14,921 nt of DNA from Saccoglossus kowalevskii. Its lineage: Eukaryota > Hemichordata > Enteropneusta > Harrimaniidae. A model generated the notes under the pieces. That model was not told the DNA's origin and searched no databases. It saw only the letters and a program-made list of their open reading frames with translations. Positions within the stretch are counted from its first letter, which is position 1. The number at the start of each line of letters is the position of its first letter. Of the stretch, positions 1 to 9,418 are shown piece by piece. A program made the position numbers and the translations under genes. The DNA lies in NCBI RefSeq assembly GCF_000003605.2, contig NW_003128865.1, forward strand, positions 632,937 through 647,857, written 5' to 3'.

Positions 1-65
1 AAAATGTATTGACCCACAAATTAATGAATATTCATGAGCACAGAAACTGCTACGTCATAAATAAA

Positions 66-221
66 TTAGCATAATTTAAAAAAATTTGCATAAAGTGTAG
101 GTATTCCTTCTGGAGCTCTGCCCTTTGAACTAAACAGATTTTCTATTAGCTTCAGATCTTGATCAAAGTTAGGCACCCAGTTCATAGGAGTGCTTATATT
201 GATTTTCTGACATCTTGTTTT
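66..221 (-). CDS. Weak candidate terminal exon of an unknown gene
   Basis: After a possible acceptor (AATCTTTACAG) the minus strand is open for 51 codons to TAA. It includes ISTPMNWVPNFDQDLKLIEN and SSKGRAPEGIPTLYANFF, which look protein-like in composition. The pyrimidine tract is weak, no partner exon was found, and no AATAAA follows within the remaining 65 bases. It could be the last exon of a gene, a piece of a mobile element, or chance. Confidence 0.22.
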   Translation of the reverse strand, partial: KTRCQKINISTPMNWVPNFDQDLKLIENLFSSKGRAPEGIPTLYANFFKLC

Positions 222-605
222 CTGTAAAGATTTTATTGGTAGGTTTGCAAATGTGTATCAGACTGTGCAATCTCTCCATGAGTTGGTTTTGAAACCCAGT
301 ATGGGATTTTGAGATACATTACCAAGGATATTATTACAAGATAAATCATTTGCTTCATTGAACACATACAACAATGCATATTTCCACTGAGATCAGTGAC
401 CTTTGATGTGTATCACCAGTGATCAGTCAAGTAGAAACAGTCAAAATATTTTATCAGATTTTCTCAATTTTTGCATGATATTTTCATACAGGACATCTGT
501 TGTTCAAACTCAGGAAAGACTTTATACTGATGAATAAGGTGACCAAGTTTGATAAAGTTTGGAATAGAATTAGTAAAGTTATTATGCACACAATAACAAT
601 TATTA
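222..605. other. AT-rich non-coding DNA
   Basis: I see no convincing exon, RNA gene or repeat in this stretch. The open frames that begin here depend on the GAC/AAC microsatellite to the right. Confidence 0.5.
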
Positions 606-650
606 ACGACGACGACGACGACAATGACAACAACAACGACGACAACAACG
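606..650 (+). repeat. GAC/AAC trinucleotide microsatellite
   Basis: Imperfect run of GAC and AAC triplets. It encodes Asp/Asn runs on the plus strand and valine runs on the minus strand in otherwise unconvincing frames. Confidence 0.9.
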
Positions 651-841
651 CCGGACAAAATTTTTCCCTTAATATACCTTTCCCTTCCATCTTTGATGGT
701 ACGGGCAAGGTAAAAATGTATTTTGTTTTTATATGGTCATAATAATAAAGAAATATCTTACAGCATTGATGATTACCATGCATCACATTAAAAAACACTA
801 AAATACTCATTTAGCTCAACATATGGATTAGAAGCACCTTG

Positions 842-1629
842 ATCTTGCTAAAATCACGGCGTTGAGGGGCCATGCTAAAATCACGGCGTTGAGGGGCCAT
901 GCTAAAATCACAGTATTGAGGTATTGTACTAAATTCAGTGTTGAGGGGCTGCACTAAAATCAGTGTTATGGGGCTGTGCTAAAATCAGTGTTGTACAAAT
1001 GTACTAGAATCAGTGTTGAGGGGCCATGCTAAAATCACAGTATTGAGGTATTGTACTAAATTCAGTGTTGAGGGGCTGCACTAAAATCAGTGTTGAGGGG
1101 CTGCACTAAAATCACAGTGTTGTACAAATATACTAGAATCAGTGTTGAAGGACTTTGCTAAAATTGAAGTGTCGAGGTATTGTACTAAAATCAGTGTTGA
1201 GGAACTTTGCTAAAATCACAAAGTTGAGGGACTGTACTAGAATCAGTGTTGAGGGACTTTGCCTGTTGGTGTTGAGAGACTTTGCTAAAATCACAGTGTT
1301 GAGGTATTGTACTAAAATCAGTGTTGAGGGACTTTGCGTGTTGGTGTTGATAGACTTTGCTAAAATCACAGTGTTGAGGGACTACTAGAATCAGTGTTGA
1401 GAGACTTTGCGTGTTGGTGTTTAGAGACTTTGCTAAAATCACAGTGTTGAGGCATTGTACTAAAATCAGTGTTGAGAGACTTTGCGTGTTGGTGTTGAGA
1501 GACTTTGCTAAAATCAAAATGTTGAGGGACTGTACTAGAATCAGTGTTGAGGGACTTTGCGTGTCGGTGTTGGGAGACTTTGCTAAAATCACAGTGTTGA
1601 GAGACTTTGCTAAAATCACAGTGTTGATC
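842..1629. repeat. Minisatellite, 25-27 bp units in higher-order arrangement
   Basis: The array is built from GCTAAAATCACAGTGTTGAG-type (27 bp) and ACTAAAATCAGTGTTGAGGG-type (25 bp) units. In the left part the set repeats about every 127 bp (GAGGGGCCAT at 891 and 1018). From 1263 on, a different set repeats every 73-75 bp, with GTGTTGGTGT-type starts at 1263, 1338, 1411, 1486 and 1561. Because 75 is divisible by three, frames stay open on both strands; the peptides are simple repeats and not genes. Confidence 0.9.
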
Positions 1630-1749
1630 GAGAGGCAATACAACGTAAGAATGAACTTTTACTGAATCTTAGCTAAAATAACATGTTAGATAAAAAGATA
1701 AGTGTACAGAAAACTCAGTGTTGAACTGATTGTAACAGACAGTATAGTA

Positions 1750-1908
1750 GTGTGGAATACTTTATTTTCGCTGGAATTAATTTTTGCTGAAAAAGTTTTT
1801 TGGGCGTTCTGCATGGAATTTATTTTCACTGGATTTTATTTTTACGGAATCATCCCTTCCACGAAAATAACAAAAATAAATTCCAAGCAAAAATAATGTA
1901 TTCTACAG
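1750..1908 (+). mobile_element. MITE-like palindromic element, copy 1 (159 bp)
   Basis: This is a second member of the family at 8842-9048, in the opposite orientation, flanked by TA (1748-1749 and 1909-1910). It shares the GGAATACTTTATTTTCGCTG terminus, the GGGCGTTCT core and GGAATCATCCCTTC. Several positions that are TTCGC in copy 2 read TTTGC or GCAAAA here, the pattern expected from methyl-CpG decay. It lacks the 48-bp internal segment. Confidence 0.72.
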
Positions 1909-1910
1909 TA

Positions 1911-2809
1911 TACTGTATGATTGTACGCAATAAACAGCTGTTTTCAAGATACCAGTGCCACAATGTTTATTGTTATGTAACATAATCTTGTACAGTAGTT
2001 CTTTAAACACATAGGGATTGTTTATTTGTGATATCAGCATACTACCAACTGCAAGCTAAAACTGTGTCTTGCAACCCCTAAATCACATTTTATACTACGT
2101 GACTGTATTATAGAATCAATGGTCGAACAGTGACACAATTCAAAGCAGGCAACGGAATAAGGGGGCGTCAACGCATGCACATTCAACAACTCGAATTGGC
2201 GAAAGTCCCGATGACCACCCAGTTGGTCATGACACTTCACTTGTGTGCATACGCAGAAAGACTCGATCACGGCATACTGTTTCCTGCAATAACAACTTGT
2301 CTTTAAGGATGACGTCTTACAACCAATGGAAGCTGGTGGTCAAAAGATTAGGAATCAACGTTTGCGTTCACATTTGAGGACAATATATTATCTAATAATT
2401 TTAAAAAAAAATAGCCAGCAGTATTACTACTCGTTGTCATTTAGTTGTACGCCACAATGATAGACTTGGATAGCCAAGTTCTTAGAGTGATTAGCTAACC
2501 TCAAACAGTCATCAAACAGGAAATAAGCCATTGTTTTGCTTCTGCTGACGTTCAAGTTACTGAACTGTAAATCCGCAGTGTCGCCGCAGTGTTTTGACTA
2601 ATCTCTATAATTTGCCATTGATTTTGAACTTTGAAACAAATATAAGACACATGAGGAAATTGGACTAAAAGCAGCACAGAAACGACGTGACAAGCTTAGC
2701 TAGTTTAATAATCGTCACTGTGACACTATGAATTCCAACAAATATTTTTACTACACTCAACCTCGCACAGTATTTACGAAAATAACTGTATTTCTTACCT
2801 CGTCTGTTA
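1911..2809. other. Intergenic stretch with no recognised gene
   Basis: A 78-codon minus-strand frame (2034-2270) lies in a moderately CpG-containing segment but is compositionally odd (Cys/His-scattered) and matches nothing I recognise. A perfect 7-bp hairpin (ATGACCA 2211-2217 with TGGTCAT 2224-2230) is the only other structure noted. Confidence 0.5.
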
Positions 2810-3080
2810 TCTCGCCATGCAGTGGCTCTCCATAAAAAGAGTTGATTGTCGCGTCATTTCTTGTTTTTAATAATCCATATCAGAGGTACATTAATCCACG
2901 ACGCAGTCCACGAGTAAGTTGTATTAACGCGGAAGCGGAAGTATCAGAACTAGCAATCTGTTCCCACAATCCACCACCCACGAACGAACTAGACCACTTA
3001 AGTAAGTGAAAAAGTTGTCACCATTTTGTTGACAAGTTAGATAGTCCAGTACGGCGACGGAGGTGGTTCACAACATGGCA
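2810..3080. promoter_or_regulatory. CpG-richer patch, possible promoter or 5' exon region
   Basis: CpGs are denser than in the flanking DNA (GTCGCGTCA, CCACGACGCAGTCCACGAG, AACGCGGAAGCGGAAGT, TACGGCGACGG). GCGGAAGCGGAAGT contains two ETS-like GGAA cores and resembles promoter-proximal sites. ATGs on either strand (3074 plus; near 3023 minus) lead to frames of only 8-21 codons. No downstream gene is visible, so the call is tentative. Confidence 0.2.
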
Positions 3081-3089
3081 TTTTATAAA

Positions 3090-3375
3090 ACCATTTTTAC
3101 AATTCATTTACATTTTTACAATTCATTTTTTATTTTATAATCCCTTTCTAATAACCATTTTAGTTCTGAAATCGAATTTTAAAAAACAATTTCGATTCTG
3201 AGATGATTTTATTTTAAAAAACAATTGTTTAAATCCATTTTCGTTTTCAATATAAAATCTATTTTTGTTTTCAAAATCCGTATATATTTTTAACATCCGT
3301 TTTCATTTTTAAAATCTATTTTTGTTTTTAAAAGCCATTTTCATTTTTAAATCTATTTTCATTTTTAAAAACCAT
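3090..3375. repeat. AT-rich degenerate tandem array of about 20 bp period
   Basis: It starts with two copies of CATTTTTACAATTCATTT (3092-3109 and 3111-3128). Variants of AAAATCTATTTTTGTTTT and AAAGCCATTTTCATTTTT then follow to about 3375. There is no coding capacity. It probably arose by slippage. Confidence 0.65.
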
Positions 3376-3605
3376 AGCAAATTTTTCATCTGAATTTACT
3401 GAAAAATCAATGTTGTTTCCCGTCTATCTATGTTTTTAATGAATGAAATTCTCATTTCGATTCGATATTCGATTTATTGTTTAAATATCATATCAACTTG
3501 ACCCTGATAGTTTTTTTCTTATCTTTTTTTTATTTCCACCAGTGACGTTTCCATGGTAAGGCTTCTTTACGTACGTTATTTTCTAGACTGTACTAGTAAC
3601 TTATT

Positions 3606-3670
3606 TAGCCGTGGTTCCGCGGCGATTTTGAGTCCATAAAGGGTACCAAAACGCAGCAGAACCACAGCTA
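3606..3670. mobile_element. 65-bp foldback element between 9-bp direct repeats
   Basis: The ends TAGCCGTGGTTC and GAACCACAGCTA are inverted repeats with one mismatch. Pairing continues inward (GCG-A-TTTTG with CAAAACGC), giving a stem of about 23 bp around a 16-nt loop. TAACTTATT occurs immediately outside both ends (3597-3605 and 3671-3679), as a target-site duplication would. It is very small for a MITE. A microRNA-like hairpin is the alternative, but the flanking repeats favour transposition. Confidence 0.6.
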
Positions 3671-3679
3671 TAACTTATT

Positions 3680-4504
3680 CTAATCAACCTTGGAGCTCTC
3701 ATATAATCAGCTGTGAGGTTGATAATCAGAAAGTTAATTTCATGCAGAAATGTAAGCTGGAAACAGATTTAAAATTGTAGTAGTCGTTTTCTCTGAATAT
3801 GGGTATTAATATTCAGCACAGGTCTGGGCATAAACACGAGAGGTTTTGATTAAACCGCTCCTCAGTTTTTGTTATTTTATTACGTTCAGTTCTGACATAT
3901 TTTTTTAAAAGGGGGAAACGCATGAAAGTTGTGAATAGACAATTCCTAATTTGCATATTTACCTAAATTGGCGACGTAATCGTAATAATCGCTTGACATC
4001 AAGAGATACAATTTTTATGCTGAAGAAATGTCATGTTATATACATGTAAATCAAATGAAGTATATTATATTTAAAAGAATTCTATCCTGCAATAATATTC
4101 TGCATCAGAGATAAAAAAAATGTGGTACTATATTGACGACATATGATTCGCTTCCATGAAAAAGAACAGTTTCCCATATCAATGAGTCACTGGTATGTGT
4201 GTCACTTGACCCCCCCCTCTATCTTCTTATATATCTGTAAAATATTATTGTAAACATTCATAATTTTTCTGTTTGGATTCCAACATTCCTGCTACTGTCA
4301 TCCACGTAATATTATAAATTGCAACTTGGAATTAATTAATGTTTCTATTAGAGAGTTTAAGATTTGTGTACGTAGCGGGAACGTAACGTGTTGTTTTTTG
4401 TTTGCGTTACGTTCTCGGGTGTCAGAAAACGATCAAGTACAAGCGCCCACAACGGGAACGAAATGTAAACAGAACCATGTAAACCCGTCTCTCATTGGGC
4501 AACC
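3680..4504. other. Intergenic stretch with no recognised gene
   Basis: AT-rich, with an eight-base C run near 4210 and the 4379-4414 inverted repeat. A 60-codon plus-strand frame at its right end enters the LINE tail and is not supported. Confidence 0.5.
4379..4414. repeat. 10-bp inverted repeat with 16-nt spacer
   Basis: GAACGTAACG (4379-4388) pairs with CGTTACGTTC (4405-4414). The arms contain CpGs in otherwise CpG-poor DNA. Function unknown. Confidence 0.6.
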
Positions 4505-4685
4505 ATAATAATAATAGTTTATTACGCAACTGTAATCTGCTGTGGATATAGTAAGGTAAAAATAATGTAAAATAAAGCAACTAAAAATAACTACAAACTT
4601 AAAAGTTCTAATAACTACAAATAAATCAGAAAATAATAAAAATACAGTAAATAAATCAAAGTAAAGGCTCTCCCCACCCAGGGGT
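4505..4685 (-). mobile_element. 3' UTR and tail of the same LINE relic
   Basis: Downstream of the LINE stop, the minus strand is AT-rich and ends near 4505-4520 in AATAAACTATTATTATTAT. A short trinucleotide tail of this kind is how several non-LTR clades end, in place of poly(A). The boundary is approximate because no target-site duplication was found. Confidence 0.4.
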
Positions 4686-4970
4686 TTACACAGGCAGTGC
4701 TTTGTATATGGTATTTTTAAGATATAGACACAGAACAATGTTATTTTCCATAATTTTTAAAAACATTACGTCTTTGTTCTTTTCACTTGAGGTAATTTTG
4801 CAGTTTTTCAGGAGGATTTTTCATTCATTTTCAAAATGTGGGCAGCTCAAAAGTAAATGTTTTTCATCTTCATTATCGCCTTGATCACATTTTTACAAAC
4901 TCTTTCTGGTGCTGGTATAACTATCCAATACTTTTTAATTCACGTCCGGAATCTCAATTAGTAGTTAGTT
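4686..4970 (-). pseudogene. Decayed C-terminus of a non-LTR retrotransposon (LINE) ORF2
   Basis: The minus-strand conceptual translation, across frameshifts, shows LLIE, SGREL, YWIVIPAPERVCK, CDQGDNEDEKHLLLSCPHFE, and a hydrophobic tail ending LYLKNTIYKALPV before TAA. The order IExGR ... IPxxERxC-xx-C ... EDExHxLLxCP is the zinc-knuckle-like tail after reverse transcriptase in CR1/L2/Jockey-type LINEs. A one-base loss breaks the frame between the two cysteines near 4892, and there are stops at 4821-4823 and further upstream. The reverse transcriptase itself is not recognisable, so the copy is 5'-truncated or decayed. It is not functional. Confidence 0.65.
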
Positions 4971-5955
4971 CCCACACAATTGACAGAGCTCTTGCTATTT
5001 CCATTCACTCTCCTGAGGTCCCAGGCCTGTTTGCCAAATTCTCTTTCAGCAGATCAATGTCATGCGTTACCATCCATCTAAATACAACAAGTCTCACCGC
5101 GGGAAATGTGGTGGTGGATTGACGAACATCTCACCGACTGAGGGCAGTATTGCATTACCAACTAAATACGTAACAAATGTATTAAAGTATTTCAGGTGTG
5201 ATCCCGATAGAAGTAAACACGGAAACAATATTAGAATACGAACCTGAATACGAAGGAAGCCTATGTGAATACAGCACTAAATTTATCCGTAATTTGGTTA
5301 TTCACTTGTGTGATGGTGCTGTTTCCGGTTCTTTGTTGAACCCTTCATCAGTCGAAACAGTAATTGAGTAATTTATTTAGCTTTCAGAATGTTCGACGTT
5401 ATTACTTTCATTATACAATTTAGTTAAAATGCCGGGAAAGTAATTCTTCGTCGTCTGGTGTGTCGTTCTTTCACGAGTTTGTCAGTACGTAGAATAGAAC
5501 TTGTAAGTTTATCTTTTAAGTTTTTATTTCTACGAAATGCAATAAGGGGAGGATTTATAAAAAAAAAGTCAAAAACAACCACTTTCTGATGATTTTTAAA
5601 TAATGGTTATTGTTTTATCCGGATGTAGAAAGTCAACAATTGCAGTTAGTACGATTGTTTCACACTAATTGAAAGTAACATTCTCATTGTCAATATATCT
5701 TGTTGTAGACAGAATAACAACCAACATTCTACAATCATCTCTGGCAGTACAAAAAAGACGTTTAAATTATAACATTACATAGAAACAAATAAAAAAAATT
5801 CAATTTCATCGTTCAGTGAGTACAATAGTGAATTCAGCGTGGTTATAATTTTGGTCAACACCACAGAATACAGTGCACTGATAAAATTAAGTTATCATCA
5901 TTGAATGCACTTGACTCATTATGTCCAAATAAAGTATAAAAGTATGTTGATTTAA
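4971..5955. other. Intergenic stretch, left part possibly more LINE relic
   Basis: The first 150 bp may continue the LINE upstream but keep no motif I can align. From 5,380 to 5,520 there are some CpGs and a minimal ATG frame (MPGK, stop), with nothing to support a gene. The rest is AT-rich. Confidence 0.45.
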
Positions 5956-6001
5956 AATGAGGAAAGTGAAAATCCTTGAATGAGGAAAGTGAAAATCCTT
6001 G
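5956..6001. repeat. Perfect 23-bp tandem duplication
   Basis: AATGAGGAAAGTGAAAATCC followed by TTG occurs twice head to tail with no mismatch (5956-5978 and 5979-6001), suggesting a recent duplication. Confidence 0.9.
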
Positions 6002-8735
6002 AAAAACAGTTTGCAAGCAAGTCTTTCAACGCTTTACGTATTATTTATTATGAACCTCATTCTATTGCCATATGAACAATACCATGGTGTCATATATCAC
6101 GTCAAATATGCATTTTATCAAAAATGATTATAAATATTATCAACTTAATATTGTATGAGCTAATGTAAGTATCTGTGGCTCCATGTGGAATGCTTGTTAC
6201 ATTTGACAATACCTGATATTATTGTTCATTGTCTAATGTCTAAATACATGTACAAATTACACGATGTATAAAACTAACCACACAGGATGTTACAACTTTT
6301 GCTTCCTTGTGCTTGACGAGCAAGTGTTTTGTGTGGTATCAGAGATGATACTGTATGTTTTTACAGCATTTGTTTGGGGGACAGAAGACTGTGTTGCACA
6401 TGTCTATTTCCATCCCCAGATATGCAGAGTTATCTCTAACAGAGATTACCCGGTACACTTCATTGACTAAAAACCCTACTATACAGACCTCGGGAGTAAT
6501 AGTGTGTACTGAAGGGGTTGTTTGATGTGTAATGATGAAACCATTCATCTTGGGGTCTATGACAATTTTCCTGACATGGAGTTGAACTACCATCACTGTG
6601 CACATACGTGTAAAACACCAGTGGAGCTAAGCAGAGGAAGTATTCAGAATTGGAATGCTGTCCAGTCTACTTCAAACCTCAAGAGTTTGACTGTCTGGGT
6701 ATATTAGTATATGTATAGGTATATAGTCATTCTGTCTGAAACACTGTCTAATATAGTGTTGTATGATCATCAGAAAAGACTAGGTTGACAAATTTATTCT
6801 GAGGTCTATCACTGCTCTCAATCCCCCTCATTCCTTTAAACGTGAAAACCAGAATTGGTTGCTGTGCAGACGACGATGACTCCCTTGGATAGACTGAAAG
6901 CTTACAGAGATTAATTTGACTTCTGCTTTGAAATATGTGTCAATGTTAGATTTCTGACAAGACTTGATGAGGTGAATATCCACAAAGCAGTGCAAGGTGA
7001 TTTGTTGGGTTGGCAGCTTGAGGAGTGTTTCTAGCAAAGGTATTGTTCCTCAAAATGTTCTCGGTGGATACAGAGTATTATAACCACAACAGTGGTATGA
7101 GCAAAACTTACACTGTATTTACCAGTATTCTAGACAAGATTTGTTATGGTTGACCTAATCGTGGAGAGTTACCGGTAATTAATTAGGTCCAGACTAGTTT
7201 ACAATTGAATCCATTGGTGAGAGCGCTCTAACTCATACTGACTGCGTCAGGCTAAATTTGGCAGAGGGGATTGATGAACATATGTATATGTCATCGTTTA
7301 GTAAATATGTCACGACTTAGAGATTCATGTCACCATCAGATGAACACAAATTTATTACACAAAGCTATGATGACTGTATCTATAGATTACATGATACAAC
7401 ATTTATTACAATAATCACTAAAATAATTTAGTATTGATATCTACGATATATTACTATTGGATACTTTAATGAAAGTGACGAACAATTCATTTACATGATA
7501 CCAAAAAATAATAAAATAACATAGCAGTCATAACTGATATGAGACCTTTTTCTTTCATACAAACTGAATTTATTTAAAAAAAGCTGGAAAGTTAAAAATT
7601 AACAACCAGCAATATAAAATATGCATTAAAAAGTGGAATATAAATATTGTCATAATATTAATCTGATAGATTTGTTCTTTTGAATGGCAAGTTCTTTGGT
7701 AGACAGTATGTCATTGTTACTAAAGAAATGAATACATTTAAGAATGGGAATGCTTATTAATTCCCTTTATTCCATTCTGACAAGAAAAGATTGACAGATT
7801 TGTTCAATGTCTGTAATGTTTAATGAAAAGCCAATATTGTTATCCGCTTTGAGTTTGTGAGACAAATATCCATGAATCAGGGAAAATTTCAGGTGAAAAT
7901 GTTATCATTTTCAATAGTTTGAAATGTTAACGTTACATGCCCATTTTGCAAATTTGTGAAACATCTCCCCCAAAACAAGTAAAAATCTTAAAATATGTAA
8001 AAATTATGTTTTTTGTTTAAAACTTGATATTCCTGCACCCACATTTTTATACAATTCATAGAATACTGATAGATCTTATCCCTTGTACAAACATACACAT
8101 GTATAAGTGACCTTTATAGACTCAGTAACTCAGTTTTCCTATTGTTTACAAATCTAATTTAGGAGATTTTACTTAAATTTACACTTTCACTGCCCATCCA
8201 CAATCCCAACATTTTATGGTACATATCTTAGTCAGGGGCTGAGACCTCACAGATTTGTAAAGTGGAAATGCAACTTTAAACATTCAATTGACTATGAAAA
8301 GATACACTGCTATCATCATAGCGAGTATACACCACACATGATGTGATGATTTTGTCTGGATGATAATTTTTAAACGCCACAGTTCCCCTTAAAGAATGAA
8401 TTTTAGGCATATCAAGTACAAACATTCAAGAAGGGGAATGGGTCAAAATATGCGGTTCAAATGAAGCTAATTTTACTTCACTCAAGAAACCGTTTTTAAG
8501 TACATAGTAATAATGGCAGTGATGAATATATTACCATCAGCCAGTGTGATTACAGAGGTTCAAGCTGAATTAAAGATGTCATGTTCATCATACTTACATT
8601 ACTGGTATTATGGGTTCATGCCATCAGAACACCAAATATAGGGGTCAGTGGACAATAATCAAAATACATCGGCCCAACATGAAAAATGTACAAAATTGTC
8701 ATTTTTACTCTGGTTTCTTTATATTTCGAATTTTT
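6002..8735. other. Long AT-rich intergenic stretch
   Basis: Short frames at 6264-6470, 6522-6707 and 6828-7037 overlap frames on the other strand or lack protein-like character. An inverted repeat (GACCTAAT 7152-7159 with ATTAGGTC 7182-7189) encloses a TTACCGGTAA palindrome. No gene is supported. Confidence 0.5.
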
Positions 8736-8789
8736 CTTGGTGACATGGGATGAAAAGGTCATCCCATGTCCTTTTTTGGGGTCACCAAG
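8736..8789. repeat. Strong inverted repeat (nested hairpin)
   Basis: GACATGGGATGA (8742-8753) pairs perfectly with TCATCCCATGTC (8759-8770) around a 5-nt loop. CTTGGTGAC (8736-8744) matches GTCACCAAG (8781-8789) outside it. A smaller stem, GTCAGC with GCTGAC, follows at 8801-8818. No flanking direct repeat was seen, so it is not called a transposon. Confidence 0.7.
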
Positions 8790-8841
8790 CCAGCAATATT
8801 GTCAGCTACTTGGCTGACATATGATCCACATAAATGATATA

Positions 8842-9048
8842 CTGTAGAATACTTTATTTTCGCTTGGAATTTATTTTCGCTATTTTCGCTGAAGGGATGA
8901 TTCTGTGAAAATAAAATCCAGTGAATATACTTTTTTTCCTATATTCACATTCAATTAATCAAAAATCAGTGAAAATAAATTCCATAAAGAACGCCCAAAA
9001 AGCCTTTTCAGCGAAATTTAATTCCAGCGAAAATAAAGTATTCCACAG
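8842..9048 (-). mobile_element. MITE-like palindromic element, copy 2 (207 bp, TA target site)
   Basis: The element is flanked by TA on both sides (8840-8841 and 9049-9050). It has terminal inverted repeats of about 40 bp: left CTGTAGAATACTTTATTTTC, right end reverse-complemented CTGTGGAATACTTTATTTTC. Its reverse complement aligns along its whole length with the element at 1750-1908, except for about 48 extra bases inside. That segment has its own 9-bp stem (8921-8929 with 8940-8948). TA duplication and no coding capacity fit a Tc1/mariner-type MITE. Confidence 0.75.
8853..8858 (-). promoter_or_regulatory. Candidate AATAAA poly(A) signal carried by a MITE
   Basis: TTTATT on the plus strand gives AATAAA on the minus strand, about 560 nt after the SAM-gene stop. 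It lies in the terminal repeat of the MITE copy at 8842-9048, so use of it would mean a transposon-supplied transcript end. Activity is inference. Confidence 0.3.
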
Positions 9049-9050
9049 TA

Positions 9051-9418
9051 TTTGCTTTCTGAAAGAAACACAGCTGTATATGCCTGCCAATTAGCTAACG
9101 ATACTGCTGGCTTAGTGCACAAAACATATTTGCAGCCACAATATTTGCTTTCTATTATGCATTAACCCACAATGCATTGCGTATATGCAGTAAATGCACA
9201 GTAGCAAAATTTGAATTCAGCTCAAACAACCTTAAGTACAAGAATTGAATACTGTATTACACTTTGAAATTGTAACAGCGCCCTCATCAGTATAGAGTAC
9301 GAAACTGCATTAACTAAAGAGAGCGCCCTCAACTGACAACCAGATTCAATAGGATTTAATTTCCAGGTATCAGATGTCATCAACCACATTTTAACATTTA
9401 ATCTCGTTGTGTGTTGTT
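9051..9418 (-). promoter_or_regulatory. Probable 3' UTR of the SAM-domain gene, poly(A) site unresolved
   Basis: This follows the TGA on the minus strand and has no further coding potential. Minus-strand ATTAAA hexamers lie at 9397-9402 and 9355-9360, within about 65 nt of the stop. The first canonical AATAAA is at 8853-8858, inside the neighbouring MITE copy. Two GCGCCCTCA words lie near 9285 and 9325. The sequence does not decide which signal is used. Confidence 0.4.

Noticed and set aside
464-810. Poly-valine and Asp/Asn-run frames around 606-650
   Set aside because: The runs are translations of the GAC/AAC microsatellite; flanking residues show no domain or splice support.
842-1629. Direct-repeat array considered as a CRISPR
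   Set aside because: Units are contiguous with no unique spacers, and the DNA is clearly from an animal.
1139-1665. Long open frames on both strands with repeating peptides (for example SLNTDSSTVPQ)
   Set aside because: They exist because the minisatellite period is divisible by three and lacks stops. Frames are open on both strands and the peptides are pure repeat, so no gene is called.
2034-2270. 78-codon minus-strand frame with scattered Cys/His
   Set aside because: The cysteines and histidines do not form a zinc-finger spacing, and there is no neighbouring exon or conserved motif.
4433-4738. 101-codon minus-strand frame, partly hydrophobic
   Set aside because: It lies over the end of the LINE relic and its AT-rich 3' UTR, so it is read-through of non-coding DNA.
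5430-5447. Short ATG frame (MPGK then stop) in a slightly CpG-containing region
   Set aside because: Four codons only; a first-exon reading would need an unsupported donor and a distant second exon.
6264-6707. Overlapping plus- and minus-strand frames of 61-88 codons
   Set aside because: No recognisable family, no splice context, and competing frames on both strands, as expected by chance.
7205-7290. tRNA-like or SINE-like segment (minus-strand GAGTTAGAGCGCTCT resembles a tRNA D-arm/A-box)
   Set aside because: There is no B-box (GGTTCGAATCC type), and no acceptor stem or anticodon arm could be formed.
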